A DNA stretch of 64,000 nucleotides from Zygnema cylindricum (Eukaryota > Streptophyta > Zygnematophyceae > Zygnematales > Zygnemataceae): NCBI GenBank assembly GCA_037447655.1, contig JBBHKE010002834.1, positions 218,371 through 282,370 on the forward strand. The letters run 5' to 3'. Shown one piece after another: positions 46,561 through 57,839 of the stretch; position 1 is the first letter of the stretch, and the number at the start of each line of letters is the position of its first letter. A program made the translations under genes and the position numbers. A model generated the notes under the pieces. The model searched no databases, was not told where the DNA came from, and saw only the letters and a program-made list of their open reading frames with translations.

Positions 46561-48095
46561 ACGTTTTTTTTTAATGTTCGTACATTTTCCGTACAGTATG
46601 TGACGTATGAAATTTACGAACTGTACGAAACAAGCGAATACTACGTAGTAATCGGAAAAATGTCCAAATCCGTACGAATAGGACATCTATGGTTTCCAGT
46701 AATCGATACTGGCAGTAATATTTGTATCACTTCTCCGTCAAGTTTGTGCCAACGGGGCACCTATTGCTAATGTGCTTCATTGCGATTGGTACCACGTAGG
46801 CTCCAGCTTAGCCGGCCAAGAATATTAAAAGATTCGAAAAGCACAAAACCTGAACGGTGTATGTACGGACGAACGCAGATTAAAATATCTAGCAGCGCTA
46901 CGCGAATGTACAATTTGTACGTTCTTGTCATTTCGTTGTACCAACCGTTTCGAAATCCTTTTCAAAATGAAAAGTTGTACTTTATCGTTTGCCATTATGT
47001 TTTAAACGCAAAGTCCTTTCCACGAAGGAAAAGACGCGGCGCGTCAGAGAGATATCCTCAGGAAAAAATTTTGTTGTCGCTTTCAAATACGCCCTGTATG
47101 AAGGCACGTGGCCTTTTGCCAATTGTGAGATCGTCATCGCTCGTCCGCGGTGGATTATACGTTTCTGTTTCCACGTGTACCAATAGAGACACGTCCAGTG
47201 TGGGGCAAGTCTCCTCCAGGGGACAGTTGAGGAGACTGTCCAGACATTGGATAGAAGGAGCGTTTGCTTCGAAATCTCAAAATCGGACGGTCGAAAATTT
47301 CGCCCAAAAGTTTAGAGAATCTTGCCTAATCTCCAGTAAACATGTGTAAAAAAAGAGTATAAAAAGTAGTACGACCTAGTACGAAAAGGTACTTTTTCCA
47401 GTAAGCTACCCCACTTTTTGCGTGATGGAGCCCCACCCTAATTTGACTTTTCCAGTCGGTAGCGATTGCATACATGGCCAGAGTTATGGGTACTGTACCA
47501 TCCTCCTTCAGTATGGTACATAAGTGTACGGTACTGTACGGAACTGCAATCACAAACTGGCTCGACATAGAAGAATTGTAGGGCGGCCAATGGTAAACGC
47601 GTAGACCCGTAGAAGAAGAATCTTGACTGACGACCAGTCGACCTGATTTAAAAAAAAAAAAAAAAAAGTACGAAATGTACGGCAGCCATCCAGTAAAACT
47701 TCAGTACCCCAATTTTCCGCCCGATGGAGGATCACGTTTCTTTGTCTTTTTGTAGGCTTACACCCAAGCATAACCGAAAACATCCATATTTAGCGTGGCG
47801 CAAGCTTACAGCTCACCGTACTTTGCAGAGTTGGCGCAAAACTCCAAAAGACGTACGGAGGAAACAATTTCATTGTATTGTTTTCACGATTTCAGAACCC
47901 GAAAAGCTAAGCCTCCCGTCGAATACGACAAGCTTTAGTTTATTACTCATTCCTAAAGTCAAACATATGTGACAATCGTAACGGACGGAAACTTGCCTAA
48001 ATTAGTGTGGAGCCACACATTCCACACTCCAGCCGCATCGAAGGAAAATAAAAAAAAAAAGAAAAAAAAGTTGGCATACAAACTGGTATATAGAC
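46561..48095. other. Spacer with an unassigned 189-codon open frame
   Basis: The longest frame (46780-47349, plus) encodes a basic, low-complexity-free sequence with no family I recognise and no paralogue in the window. It has no evident signal peptide or supporting context, so I do not call it a gene. Confidence 0.3.
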
Positions 48096-48109
48096 TGAAG
48101 TGAACGGTT

Positions 48110-48589
48110 CGCTCTCTCTCCCTCCTCCCGCTTATCACCTGACACTTTTCCCTTCCCTTTCCCTCTCTTTCTCTTTTCCCCCTTTTTCTCAGCCTTCCAA
48201 TTTCCCTCTCCCCCTCTCTCCTCTTCTCTTTTCCTTAACTTCTCTTCTACCTTCCAATCCCCTTACCTCTCCTCCGCCTCCATTTCAGCCTTCCCTCTCA
48301 ACTCTCCCCACCTTCTCCCTCTTTCCAAATCCTTCCCTCTCCTTCATCGTCATCTGCCATTCCATCCCCTCACTTTCCCCTCTTCCCCTTTCCCTCTCTC
48401 ACTCTACCTTATCCTCTCCACTACTCTCCTATCCCCTCCCCTCCCCTCCCTTTCTCCCCCCGCCTCTCCTCCCTCCCCTCCCCTCCCCTCCTCTCCCCTC
48501 CTCTCCCCTCCTCTCCCCTCCCCTACCTCCCATCCCGTCCCCTTCTCCACCCACTCCCCTTCCCTCTCCCCTCTCCCTCTCTTCTCCCC
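48110..48589 (+). repeat. Long CT-rich (CCTCTCC)n tract before the truncated copy of gene D
   Basis: Nearly 500 bp of pyrimidines on the plus strand, directly preceding an ATG. The last roughly 100 bp is copied exactly before gene D. The Ser/Pro/Leu open frame across it is an artefact. Confidence 0.85.
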
Positions 48590-48846
48590 ATGGCTCCCCA
48601 ATCCGCACTGATCATACTCTCCTGTTTGTTGTTTTCTATTTGCACATACGGACAAAAAATTAACACGGACGATCGCGCAACCTTATTGCTCATAAAGCGG
48701 TTTATAAAAAATATTGAAAATAATGACAAATATAGAGGGCCTTTTCTTTCAACTTGGGTGTTTTCTAATACAAATTGTGATGAATTTCGCGGAGTTGCAT
48801 GTAATGCTTTTGGGCGAGTTGTAGGTATTAGCTTCGTGCCTATCAC
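48590..48846 (+). pseudogene. Truncated duplicate of the first 86 codons of LRR gene D
   Basis: From the ATG at 48590 the sequence equals gene D from 49821 with no visible difference: signal peptide (about 1-21) and the LRR N-cap through ...GISFVPIT. At 48847 it departs into unrelated DNA and the frame ends at 48877. The identical block is 48492-48846 against 49723-50077 (355 bp, offset 1231), including part of the CT leader. Without LRR units or exon 2 it cannot encode the family protein. Confidence 0.85.
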
Positions 48847-49674
48847 GTTGGTCCATACTTTTCTTAACAAGCATTGATGATTATTCTTAACAAAGCTCAT
48901 TCCTATATATACACTTGTGAGCTGTCAACAAATCTCTACGTGTGAGAATAACTAACGTAAATTACGTAACTGTCACTACGTCCTCTTTAACCATAATTAC
49001 CTACCACTAAGAATAGACTAATCGTAAGCGTACACTTGAGAGTCAAGCAATCGTAAGCGTACACTTGTCTTTGTAAAATAGCGACGGACGCCGTCTGACC
49101 TCCACGTGTAACTCGAACCACTTGCCGAAAATTTCCTGTACCTTCGAAATCCTATTCGTACCGAAATCGCGTCGTTTGCGATAAGTGCGACTGTCGCAAA
49201 TAAAATACACCTGTCCAAATAAGATTCTCTGTACCGTCGCGTCGTTTTCCATAAATGCCTCCTGTCACATTATGTTTCGTACGTGCGGCGTACATTTCAA
49301 CCTCTTCAAATATTTTACATCGGATCGCTTCGCGATCCACTGTCCATTTCCCAACGCAATCCGTATTTTTCGTACCCTTCTTCGCGTCACTTCATTTGTA
49401 CTTCATACGTTTCAAACAATTCATATTTCATATCGGATCGCGAAGCAATCCGCCGTACATTTTCCAATGCTTGTTCACGCCACTCAATTAGTCCTTCACG
49501 TCACTTTAAATTCACCCGTACAATTACTCCCCGAATCCACAAAAACATTCGAGCCTCCATATTAAATTTAGTGAGTGCTCACGCATTTAAAATCGCATCG
49601 AATACGCACGAAACATCACGTACGTATAAAACGTCGCGTACGAAAGAAACAAAATCTTCAAAAACAACATCCTC
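48847..49674. other. Spacer between the duplicate and gene D, degenerate repeats
   Basis: Contains AATCGTAAGCGTACACTTG twice (near 49020 and 49051) and loosely related blocks around ATCGGATCGC(T)TCGCGATCC (49319) and ATCGGATCGCGAAGCAATCC (49432). The repeated blocks invert the TTCGCGAA core. No gene recognised. Confidence 0.4.
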
Positions 49675-49820
49675 CTCTCCCCTCCTCCTCTCCCTCCTCT
49701 CTTCTAACCTCCCCTACCCTCTTCTCCCCTCCTCTCCCCTCCTCTCCCCTCCCCTACCTCCCATCCCGTCCCCTTCTCCACCCACTCCCCTTCCCTCTCC
49801 CCTCTCCCTCTCTTCTCCCC
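49675..49820 (+). promoter_or_regulatory. CT-rich leader of gene D
   Basis: A pyrimidine-rich tract ending CTCTTCTCCCC directly precedes the ATG, as in A, B and C. The CCAAT/ACGT block shared by A, B and C is not seen here. Confidence 0.5.
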
Positions 49821-52399
49821 ATGGCTCCCCAATCCGCACTGATCATACTCTCCTGTTTGTTGTTTTCTATTTGCACATACGGACAAAAAATTAACACGGA
49901 CGATCGCGCAACCTTATTGCTCATAAAGCGGTTTATAAAAAATATTGAAAATAATGACAAATATAGAGGGCCTTTTCTTTCAACTTGGGTGTTTTCTAAT
50001 ACAAATTGTGATGAATTTCGCGGAGTTGCATGTAATGCTTTTGGGCGAGTTGTAGGTATTAGCTTCGTGCCTATCACTGAAGATTATAATAAAGATTATT
50101 ATGCTCTTAAAGGTGGGATTTCTCCATCTTTTGGGAATTTACAAAGTCTTGAATACATAAATTTACAAAGGCAACGGTTTTCTGGACCCATTCCGACAAA
50201 AATAGCAAACTTGAAAAATCTAACGTCTATAGATCTGTCGTTTAATTTGCTCGAAGGCCCCATTCCACCGGAAATCGGAAACTTGAAAAAATTAACCAAT
50301 TTAGTAATATCAAATAATATTTTGAAAGGAACAATACCGTCTTCAATTGGAAATATGACTAGTCTCGTATCTTTAAACTTATCAAATAACGGATTTTCGT
50401 TTACTGGAACATTACCGTCTTCAATTGGAGATATGACTAGTCTTGCATCTTTAGACTTATCAAACAACGGATTTGTAGGAAATATCCCAAATTCTTTTGC
50501 AAAACTTGCAAATCTCACCGCTTTTTCCGCGAATAACAACTTTTTCACGGGATCAGTCACATTGAATTTTATGTCTACGGCTTATCCAAGTTTGGATTTT
50601 ACGTTCAATTATATTACGGGACCTTTAATTATTACTTCTGGAACTACACCAATTTGCGCTTATATTTCAAATAATTGTGTTTTTGGGAATTCATTTCCGT
50701 CGACCGATTGCCCAGAAGAGGGTCAAAAAGATTCCGCAGAATGCTCCAATTTTTGCGACTTATTTCAGAAGGGAGGTCCTTGTTCAGGTATGATTTTCTA
50801 TTTTTTGGTTACTATTTCTACATTTTATTTTATTTTACAAACATTCGCTAAATTTATAGACTGAGATACACTCCGATTCATCTATCGGATTAATTTTAAA
50901 GATCATTATTATATGAATATTTTGGCACCATTATGTTTTCGTACGTTTTTTAATTATGAAATTCATTTGATAGTGATGTATGTGTGCTCGTACTTGGAAT
51001 ATATATTTTTAGTTTCTGTCTTACTCTACAAAACCCAGTTTCTTAAAATATCAATCGTTTATGTTTCTTTTTGTAATGTTTAGAGAACTTTTGGTCGAAC
51101 AAAAATATTTGATCTCTCACAGTATGAGACTTCAGATGAATCATACGACAAAACCATAAATGTAATCAAAGTTTCTGTTTTTGACACCAAAGTTATCGTG
51201 TAAACCCCTTTTTTCCCTTAAATCTTATGCTTTATTCAGCATTTCACCTGCTTTGCAATTCCACTTCTTTTTTGCCCTATTGTTTACCTCCAAAACCTTT
51301 AAGATTAAAACCAAACTGAGCCAAAGAGGGGTGGAGGGAGACAGGATTTGGGCTTTGCTCAATAAACGCGACAGGAGCTTTTTGCACTTGCGACAGCGGT
51401 ATGCCAAAATCGAATTTTTCCTGTTCGGGGATCCCCAAACTATCTCCACCCCCCCCCAAACTCTCCCTCCCTCCCCCACTTCTCAATCCCTGTCGGCCTC
51501 CTCCTCTCCGCCCTCCTCCGTCTCCTCCATCCTTAAAGCCACCTCCTCTCCCTCGTCTCCCTCGCGGGCCTCCTCCACCTATCCGTCCTCCACTGCCTCC
51601 CTCTCCTCAGCCTCCAGTTTCTCAATGCCCACCTCCCTCTCCTCCTCCGGTCCAGAGCCCTGTCCTCACGGCTCTGTTAAATTTTAAAAGAGGAATCTTA
51701 TTTGATCCTGATGGGGTTTTGGAATCATGGGAAGCAGTAAATAAAGTGGGGAAATGGTGTTTTTGGCCAGGAATCGAGTGCGATAATCGTCGAAATATAG
51801 TGGGTTTAATATTACCCGAAAAGGGTTTAGTAGGAACGTTGTCTCCCTCTATCGGTAACCTCACCACACTTTTAAAATTGGATCTTTCCAATAATTATTT
51901 CAGTTCGAATATTCCCTCCGCTATAGGACAATTGGTAAATCTGCAGGAATTGGATTTCTCCGCAAACGATTTCTCTGGTGGAGTTTTGCAGAGTATCCGA
52001 AATTTGACGGCTTTAAAAATATTAAGACTTAATCGGAACCGATTTACCGGTACTATTCCGACGGAAATCAGTAAGTTGACCAATCTTCATGTTTTGGATT
52101 TATCGAATAACCAATTTAACGGTTCAATCCCAAGCTCGATCGGGTCCCTTGTGAATATAACTCAACTGTATTTACGAAATAACATGTTAAATGGAACTCT
52201 TCAAATTCAATTTCAGGGCCAACTGGAGCTTTATGTCGATGTTTCGTCGAATTTCCTCTCGGGAACACCAAAATTAGGGAGGCAAAATATGGATTTTTGT
52301 AGCGTTTTGCTCGGATTAAATTGTTTTACTTTGCCGAATGCCACTCTTAGTTGCTATAATGGGGTGCAACGCCCGGCTTCCGAATGTTTAAATAAGTGA
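49821..52399 (+). CDS. LRR gene D: secreted two-module leucine-rich repeat protein with Pro-rich hinge (2 exons)
   Basis: Exon 1 is 49821-50787 and exon 2 is 51321-52399; the intron (50788-51320, 533 nt) starts GTATGA and ends GAG, phase 1. The product is 681 residues. Order: signal peptide MAPQSALIILSCLLFSICTYG; N-cap (DDRATLLLIKRFI...CDEFRGVACN); about eight LRR units; six-cysteine tail; KEGWRETGFG; C-x8-C-x-C-x10-C; Pro-rich hinge with PPP and SPP runs; second N-cap (ALLNFKRG...W...GIECDN); about six LRR units; final cysteine tail ending CLNK. It is the most diverged member in exon 1 yet keeps the cysteine spacing exactly. Exon 2 is much closer to A and B than exon 1 is, which suggests gene conversion or stronger constraint. 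In-frame codons upstream of the ATG lie in the CT leader; the ATG with the signal peptide is preferred. Confidence 0.85.
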
Positions 52400-53262
52400 T
52401 CTATCTATTATTATTTAACTTAGTTTAGTTCAGTTATATTTATGTTTTTTAATTACTGGTGCTCTTTTTTTTTTCGCTGATTGTTTTTAACTCTTGCTAC
52501 GTGGATTGCAAGGTGATGCAAAAATAAATAAAAAGAAAATTCCCTTCTTTTTATTACTGTTTAGTTATGTTTATTTACGTTTGTGTCTTTTTAACGTTGT
52601 TTCTCCTTCTTTTTTTTCCTATCATTTTTTATTTCCGTGGTCTTTTTTTTGGAATCTCAATTTGCCTGAATTTGATTTTTTGTGATAATGAATTTTATAT
52701 TTGATAATTAAGAAAACAAATTATTTTGAGACTGACAAAAAAAAAGAAAAAAAATTGTATTCGAATTGGAAGGCAATTGCATAAACTGTATAATAAATCA
52801 ATTGATTTAATTTTTTAACAAACCAGATTTCAAGTGGACTTACTGAGTCCTCAAACATATAGAAGAGTGAAAAAAACCAAACAGGAAAAAACAAAAAAAA
52901 GGTGTGCATTTCAGTTTAATTTGTGTTTCAGACATTAAAAATTGCTGTTGATTCTCAACACGACAAATGTGTTCTTGAAGGCAAGGACATTTCCGAGAGA
53001 AAAAACGGAACAATATGAAAGATGAAAGGGATAAGTACCATGGCAATGTACAATTTGGAAGCAAAGAATGGAAGGCAAGTCAACAAGAATACAAAAGAGA
53101 GAAGAAGAATTGTTTACTCAATATAACCGGTGAATTGCACGTACAAAAGTGAACAGTTTAAGCTCAAGTCTAGCTCTAAACTTAGATTGGACCACAAGAG
53201 AATGTAGCCGCAAAGTCCAAAACGATAGAACTACACTACCTATCGTGATTAAAATTTATTAT
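52400..53262 (+). other. Conserved 3' flank of LRR gene D
   Basis: It is weakly collinear with the 3' flanks of A-C (for example GTACAATTTGGAAGCAAAGA near 53047) and ends at the LTR start. Confidence 0.5.
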
Positions 53263-54300
53263 TGTTAGTGCGGAAAAGAAAATGATACCCGAGGGTTTCA
53301 GGGTATTAGGCCTCCCGCATGTCCATGTCCATAATACGGCTGGGGTGAGACGACGACCTCATGGGAGATAACAATCTTAGGGGAGACGCCCCCTTAACGT
53401 CGCCTGGTTATAGGATACGCGGACAACAGGCACCAACCCACGCCGTCTCAAGAAGGGAATCCCTTTACGTGGCGACTCCTCGGAGAGCTCTACCTAATGA
53501 TCATTCGCTGGCAGGTATCATCTGAGCCGCGTATCTATACAGCTCGAATCCCTATGACTTTGTGTGAAGGGTCAGGATAGCTGCAGGTATAATGTAAGGT
53601 CAAAGGGGAGATAGCAGGTCTGCCACGACCACCCGTTGACTTTAAAGAAGCCATGGGGTAATTAATCATACCACTTGGGCGTGGATCCCTGTCCAATAAC
53701 TGAGGCCCGCCCATACGTAAGAACAAGAATCCAACCATGGTCGTAGAAGTGGACAGGTTAGATCCGAAAGTATGTGTGGTCAAGGGGGCTAGAGCCATCT
53801 TGGAAGGGCATCTTTGACCTCACATATCTTTGTGCCGAAAGAGTTATTCCATACTTTTGATTGCTCTTTAATAAGCGTAGATCATGGGCTATTCAGAATG
53901 ATTTAGTGTATTGGACTTAAACATGTTTGTACAAAGTTAGAGTGAGTCAAAAAACGCTTTCTTAATAGGTGTCATTTGGTCATTATGGCACGGAAGAACT
54001 TAGCGATTCGGTTCGTCGGTGAACTTTGGCGCAAGCTAGGATTGATTGATGGAGCAAAATGCTTGCAACGTTTTGACGCTCTAGTGAATGGCCTCTAGTC
54101 CAGCCTTAAACATCATCGATTAAATTTAACAAAGGATTGTGATTGAACCAAGGGTTCTCCCTTAGGAATTCCTTGTGAGATATGGCTAGGAAATGTGTAA
54201 CACAAAACATAATCTTTGAAGTTTTGTTTTTCTTTGTGTGTTATTTGTTATTTTTTTGTATTTTTTTTTGTCCTTTCTTTTTGTTTTTTCTTTTCTGGTG
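53263..54300 (+). mobile_element. LTR remnant downstream of gene D
   Basis: Begins TGTTAGTGCGGAA as at C, then follows the longer LTR form seen at A: GCACCAACCCACGCC (near 53432), AATGATCATTCGCTGGCAGG and GAACTTTGGCGCAAGCTAGG have counterparts in 6960-7760. No primer-binding site or coding region was found, and the right limit is uncertain. Confidence 0.65.
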
Positions 54301-54539
54301 TCACTGCTTTTTCAAGCCAACATTGGTCTCAATCCATCGAATTAAAGGATTTCCACAGTAATTCCTGTTTTGCACTGAAAAACAAATAATAAAAAAAAGG
54401 AAAAGAAACAATTCTTTGGAGTGAATTCTAGTAGGGTATGTATTTATATGACTCCCTTTTGGTTAAAGGCAGGGAGATCACCTCCATGGCCCATTCTCTG
54501 CGAGGAAGCGGGACCAAATGGAGGAACATCCAGACCCTG

Positions 54540-55250
54540 AAAACAAGAACTCAATGAAGATGAGAAATGAGGTAAAATATCATTATGAGATAATGAATAT
54601 GAGACATGAGATATGAATACGATAAGAGATATGCATATGAGATATGAGGTATGAATATTATATGAGAAATGCATATGAGACGTGAGATAGATATATCAAA
54701 TGAAAGTTTTGGGCGTGAACATCGGACATGAACATTGGAGGAATGCGTTAGACATTGGAAATTGGACATTAGACAACGTACATTAAAAATTACACAGTGC
54801 ACATTAAAAAAGAAGAAGAAAGTGACATTGGAGATCGGAAATTGATATCCGTCACACATCGTATATTAGAGATTTTAAATTAAAATTTAGAAGTTAAATT
54901 GGATACGGGACATCGATATCCTTCACACAATTAGACACTAGAGGTAAAACATGTAAAAATTAGAAGTAACATTGGATATTGGACAATGATATCCATCCGA
55001 CATTAGATATGAGAGCAAGAAAATTTAAAACTTTGAAGCTACATTGGACATTGGACATCTGAAATTGTCGATTGGACATTGGACGTCAGTTGTAGATTTT
55101 GGACACAAGACATTGTGCATTGAACATAACTTGGAAACCAGACATCAGAAATTATAACAACGAGGCATAAAATATAGAGCATTCGTTTCATATTGAATAT
55201 CGGATACAAGACAATGGATTTGAATTATGCGGCATAAAATATGAGCGTCA
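54540..55250. repeat. Degenerate short tandem repeats (GAGATATGA and ACATTGGACATT types)
   Basis: GAGATATGAA/GAGACATGAG units run over about 54580-54690, followed by ACATTGGAC/ATTAGAC units to about 55250. The spacing is irregular. Open frames here have repeated Ile/Ser/His content and are not credible genes. Confidence 0.65.
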
Positions 55251-55731
55251 AATAATTAACATTGAATACAAAAACTCAAAAACTGACAATAGCTTCACAG
55301 TGAACATTCATAAAGAATCTCCAACAAGACATTGACAACGCTAACTAATTTCATGAAGTAAATTACTATTAAACATTCTGAAAGAAAGATAAAATCAAAA
55401 GAGCACAGCGGAAGCACACAATAAAATAAAACTGAAAAATCGACCAAAGTGAAATTTTATAAAAAATGGCCGAAGCCTTTTTATACATGCCTTTTTTTCT
55501 CTCACTCTTCCCTCCTATCACTCTAATGATCCAACATATAAATTTCCAAGGATCTGATCCAAAGCTAATTCCAGGATAAATTCTACAATTATAATGCTGC
55601 ACTTAAAGAGCTGTCTAGACGTGCCGTGCACGTTCTAACAAGATGCATACGCGGCGCCTTTTGAGAAGGCACGCGGGAAGAAGGTGCCCGTAAAAGGTGA
55701 AAGACGCGCTTTCTCCTTCGAGAGAATAAAG

Positions 55732-55937
55732 GGGTGTCCCCATGTATTAAAGATTCGTATGGTTACAACTTTAGCAGTATGGCGCTAAGTTTTAAAGGAA
55801 AAAGACAGAACAAAACTCGTACTTAGCCACATGGGGCCGTACACTTACACACAGGGACACTTGAAAACCGGGTCCACCGGATCCGCGCTAAAATACAAAG
55901 TAAAATCGCTAAGCTAGAAGTACATGGGGACATACCC
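55732..55937. mobile_element. Small PIF/Harbinger-like MITE, about 206 bp
   Basis: Left GGGTGTCCCCATGTA and right TACATGGGGACATACCC are imperfect inverted repeats like those of 29076 and 27449. Flanking 3-bp duplications are not clear. Confidence 0.55.
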
Positions 55938-56019
55938 TTACGTCACGAAACTTCAAACAATTCCTTTCGTGGGCCGTACGCGCACGAAACGTCAAACGTA
56001 CATTCACCAATCGTATGGT

Positions 56020-56237
56020 ACACCGTCGATCGTATTTAGCGTATATGTTTTTTTCGCCACTTAAAACATCTTTTCACCGTACACACTTGTCGGGTTGGAA
56101 ATCTGACGGTTGCGATTGAAGGGAAACATTCTCAGCTTCCGATTGGCGGTCTCAAATTGAAAATCTAACAAGTGTGTACGGATAACAGATGTTTTAAGTG
56201 GCGAAAAAAACATATACGCTAAATACGATCGACGGTG
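56020..56237. mobile_element. TA-flanked palindromic MITE with roughly 70-bp inverted arms
   Basis: Ends CACCGTCGATCGTATTTAGC and GCTAAATACGATCGACGGTG are flanked by TA. The arms continue through CGCCACTTAAAACATC and its complement, leaving a short central loop region. This is the best-preserved member of the family and could fold into a long hairpin. Confidence 0.8.
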
Positions 56238-56305
56238 TATATTACTGTTGAAGTACGTACTTTAAACTGAATCGTCAACGCGAACCGACAGGTACACCGC
56301 CAATC

Positions 56306-56313
56306 GTTATTAG
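56306..56313. other. Left copy of the hAT target-site duplication
   Basis: GTTATTAG, identical to 60601-60608 on the other side of the element. Eight bases is the length expected for hAT. Confidence 0.9.
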
Positions 56314-57129
56314 TAGTGTTGTGTATCGGTAAGGATTTACCGATAACCGATATGGACCTTTTTTCGGGTTCCCGATAATCGATATATTGGTACGATATAT
56401 CGACATCGGTCTTATCGCCGATAAGTAGCCGATAATATCGGGTACTTATCGGCGATAATGCCGATAACGATAATTATCGGCGATAACAGTACGGACCGTA
56501 CATATAAATGTACGGCCTGTACACGCAAATGTACGTCTTAATCCCCGGACGCGCAGCGGACCCCCTTACTCCCGATTCCGGTAAAAAATCGCGATTTTTC
56601 CATCATTATTCCTAATTTAAGGGGGTTTTACTTGGGTTCCACGCTCCCATACCCTTTATAAATGTCCTTTTGACTGTTTCTTTCAACTTTAAAGCATTTT
56701 CAGTCCATTTTACAAGCGATCTGAAATTATGCCGAGCAAAATAAATGCATAAGTTGAAATTTGGACGATTCTGAGGTATTCTCGCAGATTTTGTATACAT
56801 TGATCCGATACATGGCGTTATTTAAGACATATTTCATATTTCTTAGTCCTATTTCCAGTCCAGCTTAGAGGCATTAACATGCAAGTCTCCGATGCCTCAA
56901 TTCACCAACATACATAATCAATTATATGTCATAATGAAAAAAATTGAATTCCCAAATTCTCAATACTTCACATCTTACCGAATCACCAATTACTCATTCT
57001 GTAAATTATAAAATTCCTCGCTTACCAATTCTATATTTCCAAAATCTTCAATGTCAAATTCAATTCTCAAATTGTGAATGCTTCGTATCTTGCCAAATCA
57101 CCGATTTCACATTCAGCAAATTCTAATAT

Positions 57130-57785
57130 TCTTAACTAACCAATTCTCAATCTCTAAAAATCTGCAATGTAAAATTTTACAAAATCCATTTCTTAATCAT
57201 CAATGTTTAAAATTTCCAAAAACAATCTATTGAAAATCAAAAAATTCCACAAATTCTACCTTTCAACATCTCAATTTTCAAAAATCTGCAATGTAAAATT
57301 TTACAAAATCCATTTCTTAATCATCAATGTTTAAAATTTCCAAAAACAATCTATTCAAAATCAAAAAATTCAGCAAATTTATCCTTTTAACATCTCAATA
57401 TTCAAAAATCTGCAATGTCAAATCTTTCAAAATCCATTTCTAAATCATCAATGTTTAAAATTTCAAAAAACAATCTATTCAAAATCAAAAAATTCCGCAA
57501 ATTCTACCTTTCAACATCTCAATTTTCAAAAATCTGCAATGTAAAATTTTACAAAATCCATTTCTTAATCATCAATGTTTCAAATTTCCAAAAACAATCT
57601 ATTCAAAATCAAAAAATTCAGCAAATTCATCCTTTTAACGTCTCAATATTCAAAAATCTGCAATGTCAAATCTTTCAAAATCCATTTCTAAATCATCAAT
57701 GTTTAAAATTTCTAAATCCACCCTATTCAAAATCTGAAAAATCTGCAAGTCCTACCTTTTAACATCTCCACCTCCAAAAATTTGC
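57130..57785. repeat. Tandem array of 124-bp units inside the hAT element
   Basis: The marker TCTGCAATGT starts at 57161, 57285, 57409, 57533 and 57657, a constant 124-bp step. Units alternate between a type with AAAATTTTACAAAATCC after the marker and a type with CAAATCTTTCAAAATCC, giving a 248-bp higher-order period in the later units. Confidence 0.9.
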
Positions 57786-57839
57786 AATATTTCAATCGTA
57801 CATTATAAAAATGTACCCAAAAATAAATAAAAAATTACT

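Noticed and set aside
46780-47349. 189-codon basic open frame as a gene
   Set aside because: No recognisable domain, no paralogue in the window, no supporting context. Kept only as a note in the spacer entry.
48100-48663. 187-codon Ser/Pro-rich open frame
   Set aside because: It is a reading of the CT-rich leader tract; its tail is the start of the gene D duplicate in another frame.
57130-57785. CRISPR-like array
   Set aside because: The whole 124-bp unit is repeated with no unique spacers, and it lies in a eukaryotic transposon.
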